DNA of 8,408 nt from positions 1 to 8,408 of the forward strand of contig JBBQMG010000161.1 in assembly GCA_038328705.1 (NCBI GenBank), given 5' to 3'. Source of the stretch: UBA668 sp038328705 (GTDB taxonomy: Bacteria; Actinomycetota; Acidimicrobiia; Acidimicrobiales; Ilumatobacteraceae). Position numbers and translations under genes: made by a program. Positions 4,897 to 8,408 of this stretch are shown here, in pieces (the first letter of the stretch is position 1; every line of letters starts with the position of its first letter). Under the pieces are notes generated by a model, which worked only from the letters and a program-made list of their open reading frames with translations, searched no databases and was not told the origin of the DNA.

Positions 4897-5120
4897 CCCC
4901 GGTGGATTACGCGAACGTCGACAGCTGGGCCGCCTGGGTTCTTCCTGTACACACCAGACCTCCGCCACCACTACGAGCAGATGCGGGCAGCCGGCGTCGA
5001 GTTCCTGGAGTTACCTCGCGCAGGGCCATACGGCATGGGTGCTTGTGGCAAGGTCGCTACCGCAACAACTTGCGTCGGGTCTTGGCTGCCGACGGAGCAG
5101 CCGTCAGGTTCGAGCCTCCG
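4897..5120 (+). pseudogene. Frameshifted VOC/glyoxalase-superfamily protein fragment
   Basis: Vicinal-oxygen-chelate proteins are metal-dependent enzymes or resistance proteins built from beta-alpha-beta-beta-beta units. Here FLYTPDLRHHYEQMRAAG and EFLELPRAGPYGMGA (4942-5037) resemble the second half of such a protein: a strand, a helix with RAAGVEF, then a GPYG turn. NVDSWAA is in another frame just before (to about 4932), implying a 1-nt slip near 4935. The DPDGN-like end is read as WQGRYRNN in a further frame after about 5040, implying a second slip. The first half of the domain is not visible. It runs up to 12 bp from the convergent permease stop. The specific enzyme cannot be told. Confidence 0.5.
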
Positions 5121-5131
5121 GGCCCACCTTG

Positions 5132-7573
5132 TCAGCTCGGCTGAGATAGTTGGGATGGTTCGACGTTGCGGGCCGAGCGCGCTGGGAGGGCAGCGACTCC
5201 GTTCGCGACGCAGATCGCAGCGATGCCGACCACGGCGATGGTCCACGGCACGGTGGGAGCGGGGACGACGTATAGCCGGTCTGCGAATTCGGTCCAGAGC
5301 TGACGACCACCGATGATGCCGACCGGTACGCCGATAATCAGCCCGGTGAGCGAGGTGGAGGTCGCGTGCCACGCGACCGTGGCAGCGAGCTGTCGTCGGT
5401 TGAAGCCCAATGCGAACAGCACTGCGAGGTCACGGCTGCGGCGTCGCTCGGATGCGCCCAGCGCGAGCGCAAGCGAGATGGTTGCGCCGGCGGCGAGTGT
5501 CCCGGCAACGAGGAGAGGTGCGTTGCCGACGGAGTCCGAGTTGACGATCTCGGCCGGACGTCGGGAGCTGAATACGTCCAAGCCTGCCACTCCGCCGAGC
5601 GGGCCCGTGGTTTCGGTGAGATGAGCGAGTTCGATGGCGGCGTTGGTGCCCGGCATATAGCGCACGAAGATCACGTGCGGTCCGAGGTTCGCGCCAGGGT
5701 TGCCGAGGATGTCGATGTCGTGCCCGGGTATGAGGTCGGGGACCACGATGGCGCCGTTTCCGAGCGAGGTGTGCTCGGTGTGCACCCGGCCGATGGCAGG
5801 GAAGATCGCCGTGCCCACCACCGTCAAACGATGTGTGGCTCCATTCTCATCTGCGACCGCGACCTCGTCACCGATGTGCTTGTGGAGGAGGGCCGAGGTT
5901 GCGGCTCCGAGGACGATCTCGTCGGAGGTCTGGATCATGCGGCCGTTGACAATGGTTGGAACAACGGTGCTGCCGATTGCCATACCGAGCGCCGAGACAT
6001 CCTGGCCGTCGATCACAACCGTCCCGAAATACGCTCCCGACCAGGCCCGGACGTGGGGATCCGCGGACAGGATCGAGGTCGCCGACGCGACGTCGAAGTT
6101 GTCGTAGCCGAGCCCGTTCAGCAATGTCGCGTCCCAGTTCCATCCAAATGATTGCGGTGTGCGAACCAGCGACGTGAGGCTCGCTCCGAACGTGAGCGCA
6201 CCAACCACCGCGGCGATGCCCAGCGCAGCGCCCGCGATCACCGACCGACTATGGATTGCGCTGTTGCTGGACTGTTGCTGGAACGCAGACTCGATGCCGA
6301 TGACGGCAGTGGGAGACAGCCCTGCGGCTGCCGCTGCGGCGGCGATGCGTGATCTGCGCACCAGACGAGGACCGCGCCGCGCCTGGCGTTCGGCGCTCTC
6401 CGACCACACAATGAACGCCAGCGCAGCAGCAAAGCCGGCGAACAGTGCGATCGCGCCGACGCCTACGGCGGCGACGTCGAGGTGGAAGGCATGGTCTGCT
6501 TCGAGCCGGCGAACAGGGCCGATCGGCATCAGCGGCGATGCGACGACGGCCAGGATCACCGCGAGCAGCGTCCCTGCGAGCGCCACGACCCCCAACGTGA
6601 TCAGCGACACCAAGGCCATCGATCGCGTCGATGCGCCGAACGCACGCAGGGTCGCCTGTTCTTCGCGCTCGACGCGATGGAGACGGGCGAGTGCTTGCGT
6701 TCCGAGGACGAGGCCGCCGATCCCGATCACGCCTCCGAAAAGTGTCAACGTGATCGAGAAGGGGCGTAGCGCTTGGCGAGCGCGCAGCGCATCGTCGCCA
6801 GCGGCTTGGAACTCGATGCTGCCGGGTGGAACGGTGGCCGAAATTGCCGCTCGTACTGCGTCGACTCCAGCTGCGCCACCTGCCAGGACGAGGCCTTGCG
6901 CTCCGTAGGTGGCAAGGTTCGCGATCGGCACGCTGAACGCGGGAGTGACGAGCAGTCGCTCGGTCTGGTCGCCGTCATCGTGGATGACCTCGCTGGGAAA
7001 CAACCCGATACCCACGATCGTGACACCCTGCATGTGTGCAGGTGGCGGCGGTGCTGCGAAGAACGTGGGCGCCAGCCGCTGCTCCAATGAGTAGACACCA
7101 AGGTCCAAGTACTGACCGAGACGATAGCCGTACCGCTGGGCTGCGCGCTCGTTGACCACCACCTCATCGATACGCGTCGGATCGGCCAGCCGGCCACTCG
7201 TCGCGGTGAACCGGTCCTGGTCGAAGTAGCGGCCGTCGAAGGTACCCACGCCCTCGAAGTTCTGCGCAAAGTCGGGCCGGCCGTCGACGAGTACGGCGAG
7301 GTTGAACCCGACATAGGTCCGTGACTGCTCGACTCCGGGCAGCGCTGCAATCGTGGCGTTCGTCGCGACGTCGAAGGCCCCGTTCGTGGTCACTGACATC
7401 GTCGACGAGTGCACCACTCGGAGGTAGTCGTCGAACGAACGCTGCGTGGACCGACCTCCGGCGATCGAGAACAGCGCGACTCCGCCGAGGATCCCGATCA
7501 GCAGGCCTACGCCGAGCGAGCTGCGCCAGCGTCGGCGCAATCGCAGGACGGACAAGAACCCGATCGCACCCAT
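5132..7573 (-). CDS. ABC transporter permease with two FtsX/MacB-type modules
   Basis: The 813-aa product is the membrane subunit of a MacB/LolCE-type (type VII) ABC system, which transfers mechanical work across the membrane rather than forming a simple channel. The layout is duplicated: TM1 20-40, extracytoplasmic domain 41-270, TM2-4 at 273-297, 318-348 and 366-391; then TM5 443-466, second extracytoplasmic domain 467-683, TM6-8 at 685-707, 731-755 and 775-797. Both FtsX cores carry the cytoplasmic coupling motif, EEQATLRAFGAS (304-315) and RDLAVLFALGF (714-724). The C-terminus LPARSARNVEPSQ is a typical family ending. The start at ATG 7573 is the only one possible, since an in-frame TGA lies two codons upstream. 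No good Shine-Dalgarno sequence is present; a weak -10 (TATACG, about 7621-7626 on this strand) may serve it. The ATPase partner usually encoded next door is missing from the window. Confidence 0.9.
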   Translation of the reverse strand: MGAIGFLSVLRLRRRWRSSLGVGLLIGILGGVALFSIAGGRSTQRSFDDYLRVVHSSTMSVTTNGAFDVATNATIAALPGVEQSRTYVGFNLAVLVDGRPDFAQNFEGVGTFDGRYFDQDRFTATSGRLADPTRIDEVVVNERAAQRYGYRLGQYLDLGVYSLEQRLAPTFFAAPPPPAHMQGVTIVGIGLFPSEVIHDDGDQTERLLVTPAFSVPIANLATYGAQGLVLAGGAAGVDAVRAAISATVPPGSIEFQAAGDDALRARQALRPFSITLTLFGGVIGIGGLVLGTQALARLHRVEREEQATLRAFGASTRSMALVSLITLGVVALAGTLLAVILAVVASPLMPIGPVRRLEADHAFHLDVAAVGVGAIALFAGFAAALAFIVWSESAERQARRGPRLVRRSRIAAAAAAAGLSPTAVIGIESAFQQQSSNSAIHSRSVIAGAALGIAAVVGALTFGASLTSLVRTPQSFGWNWDATLLNGLGYDNFDVASATSILSADPHVRAWSGAYFGTVVIDGQDVSALGMAIGSTVVPTIVNGRMIQTSDEIVLGAATSALLHKHIGDEVAVADENGATHRLTVVGTAIFPAIGRVHTEHTSLGNGAIVVPDLIPGHDIDILGNPGANLGPHVIFVRYMPGTNAAIELAHLTETTGPLGGVAGLDVFSSRRPAEIVNSDSVGNAPLLVAGTLAAGATISLALALGASERRRSRDLAVLFALGFNRRQLAATVAWHATSTSLTGLIIGVPVGIIGGRQLWTEFADRLYVVPAPTVPWTIAVVGIAAICVANGVAALPARSARNVEPSQLSQPS

Positions 7574-7757
7574 GTCTCAGCCGACGACCCAGGTGCACAA
7601 TTGCCGTCCCACCTGCCAACCGTATAACAGTTGCGAGAAGCCCGACAGAGTGCTGGCCGCACCAGAAAGGCGTGGTAGCAACACGTCGCTGGACACCACG
7701 AACACACTCATCGAGATCTGCTCTCAACCGCCCAAGATCTCGTGACCTTCGGCGCCC
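7574..7757. other. Intergenic region upstream of the permease
   Basis: It holds no gene on either strand that I can support, only the presumed promoter area of the permease. Minus-strand reading of 7724-7978 gives a short open frame without recognisable motifs. Confidence 0.4.
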
Positions 7758-7955
7758 ATGACGCGCGGCACAGAACGAAGCATTCCTTTCGGCCAACGAG
7801 GAGCCAAACGGCGCTCATGGCACTTCGTATCACTCACTTCGGATGACGCTTCGTTCGATGGCAGTGTGTGGGTTGTCTTCGCCGACGTGCGAACCGTTGG
7901 CGTTCGAGGCGAGGAAGCCGCCGAACATCTCAGGGAGGCCATGCGTGACCGATGA
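7758..7955 (+). CDS. Doubtful short hypothetical ORF, 65 aa, possibly a gene remnant
   Basis: The second half, from about 7855, reads GSVWVVFADVRTVGV and EEAAEHLREAMRD, a plausible strand-plus-helix with GC-rich third positions. The first half is basic and poor in GC3 and does not look coding. No ribosome site fits ATG 7758. It might be the tail of a broken gene. An overlapping minus-strand frame (7724-7978) is about as long, so strand is uncertain. Confidence 0.25.
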   Translation: MTRGTERSIPFGQRGAKRRSWHFVSLTSDDASFDGSVWVVFADVRTVGVRGEEAAEHLREAMRDR

Positions 7956-8116
7956 CCCGCCACGCACTCGGGCCGCAAGAGCTGAGGATCGGCGAGCTTC
8001 TTGGTCGCGTGGGCGATCAGCCGATTCCGAATGGTAGCGCTCGTTTGCGGAGTACCACACGGCGCAGTTTAGGATTAGACAGCGGCGTATCTTGGTATCT
8101 GGTGGGTGAAACATGG
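7956..8116. other. Intergenic stretch before the ATPase gene
   Basis: I see no gene here. TTGGTA at 8092-8097 is a possible -35 for the promoter at 8117, at a long 19-bp spacing. Confidence 0.4.
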
Positions 8117-8128
8117 TAACGTGCGCCA
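8117..8128 (+). promoter_or_regulatory. Leaderless promoter: -10 TAACGT six bases before ATG
   Basis: TAACGT (8117-8122) fits TANNNT and is followed by six bases (GCGCCA) and ATG 8129. This is exactly the geometry found before the DUF5678-like gene, and again no Shine-Dalgarno sequence is present, so a leaderless transcript is predicted. Confidence 0.45.
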
Positions 8129-8408
8129 ATGGCTGCGCAATTCAACACCATCGCAGCGCGACGAATCATGGACGTTCTCGACGCCCGAACACTGGACGAG
8201 CCGATCATCGCGTTGCACGGACCAAGGTCGGTGGGGAAGTCGACGTTGTTGCGGATGTTCGCGGATCCACGGAACGTCGACGTCATCGATCTCGATGATC
8301 CGAGCGTGCGAGATGCGGTTGTCGCGAATCCGGCGCAGGCTGTGGGCGGACCGACACCCATCTGCCTGGATGAGTACCAGAAGGCCCCAGACGTTCTCGA
8401 CGCCTTGA
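8129..8408 (+). CDS. AAA_14/DUF4143-type ATPase, 5' part, runs off the window
   Basis: The visible 93 residues show the N-terminus of an AAA_14-family P-loop ATPase, usually about 400 aa and ending in a DUF4143 domain. The Walker A is GPRSVGKS (31-38), strand DVIDLDD (51-57) follows, and the Walker B-like ICLDEYQKAPDVLDAL (78-93) has the family's DE-x-Q-K-x-P pattern. Members are often annotated only as ATPases and sit in accessory regions; their cellular role is not settled. The frame is still open at the last base. The start ATG 8129 is supported by the leaderless promoter directly before it and by family-like N-terminal residues (FNTIAARRIMDVLDA). Confidence 0.85.
   Translation, partial: MAAQFNTIAARRIMDVLDARTLDEPIIALHGPRSVGKSTLLRMFADPRNVDVIDLDDPSVRDAVVANPAQAVGGPTPICLDEYQKAPDVLDAL

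Noticed and set aside
4164..5144. 326-aa forward ORF
   Set aside because: It is rich in Arg, Pro and His, has no motif, overlaps the small gene and is antagonised by clear IstB and VOC homology in other frames; high-GC DNA makes such frames by chance.
6159..6908. 249-aa forward ORF opposite the permease
   Set aside because: It is Ala/Arg/Ser-rich, antisense to a clear FtsX permease and without motifs.
1..8408. CRISPR array
   Set aside because: No regularly spaced repeats of 24-40 bp are present; the repeats seen are 11- and 17-bp operator or arm-type units.

Overview
This is a high-GC window (strong G/C bias in third codon positions, GTG and TTG starts, leaderless promoters of the TANNNT type). 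It most likely comes from an actinomycete. An Acidimicrobiia-like lineage is plausible but is an inference from the gene content, not proven. The window is mostly accessory DNA: a tRNA-associated integration hotspot with small cargo genes, then decayed mobile-element and enzyme remnants, then an ABC permease and the start of an ATPase gene.

Positions 1-707 hold a HigB/HigA-type toxin-antitoxin pair, preceded by three 17-bp repeats that look like the autoregulatory operator. At 883-927 and again at 2530-2574 there are two 3' halves of an initiator tRNA (tRNA-fMet, CAT anticodon). Neither has a 5' half. Both begin at the anticodon loop, both are followed by a strong hairpin terminator, and both are preceded by a related block of about 130 bp with paired 11-bp-period repeats (755-773 and 2401-2419). 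The simplest reading is that integrative elements accumulated in tandem at a tRNA-fMet gene whose intact copy lies to the left of the window. Each tRNA fragment then marks an att site, and 883-2574 is a 1.65-kb att-bounded mini-element. No integrase is present in the window. The cargo of the mini-element is a leaderless two-gene operon: a DUF5678-like 64-aa protein overlapping a retropepsin-like aspartic protease. A fragment of a secreted beta-sandwich protein lies at the left edge.

To the right of the second att copy are a zinc-ribbon hypothetical protein (3010-3873) with its own promoter, and a small conserved-looking hypothetical (4036-4260). These are followed by two broken genes: an IstB (IS21-family helper ATPase) C-terminal fragment (4478-4833) and a frameshifted VOC/glyoxalase-like fragment (4897-5120).

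On the minus strand, 5132-7573 encodes a complete duplicated FtsX/MacB-type ABC transporter permease with no ATPase partner in the window. The 7574-8128 stretch is mostly non-coding or decayed, with one doubtful short ORF. The window ends inside an AAA_14/DUF4143-type ATPase gene, again apparently leaderless. Apart from the TA pair and the protease operon, the genes do not form one pathway. The region reads as layered insertions and decay around an attachment site.
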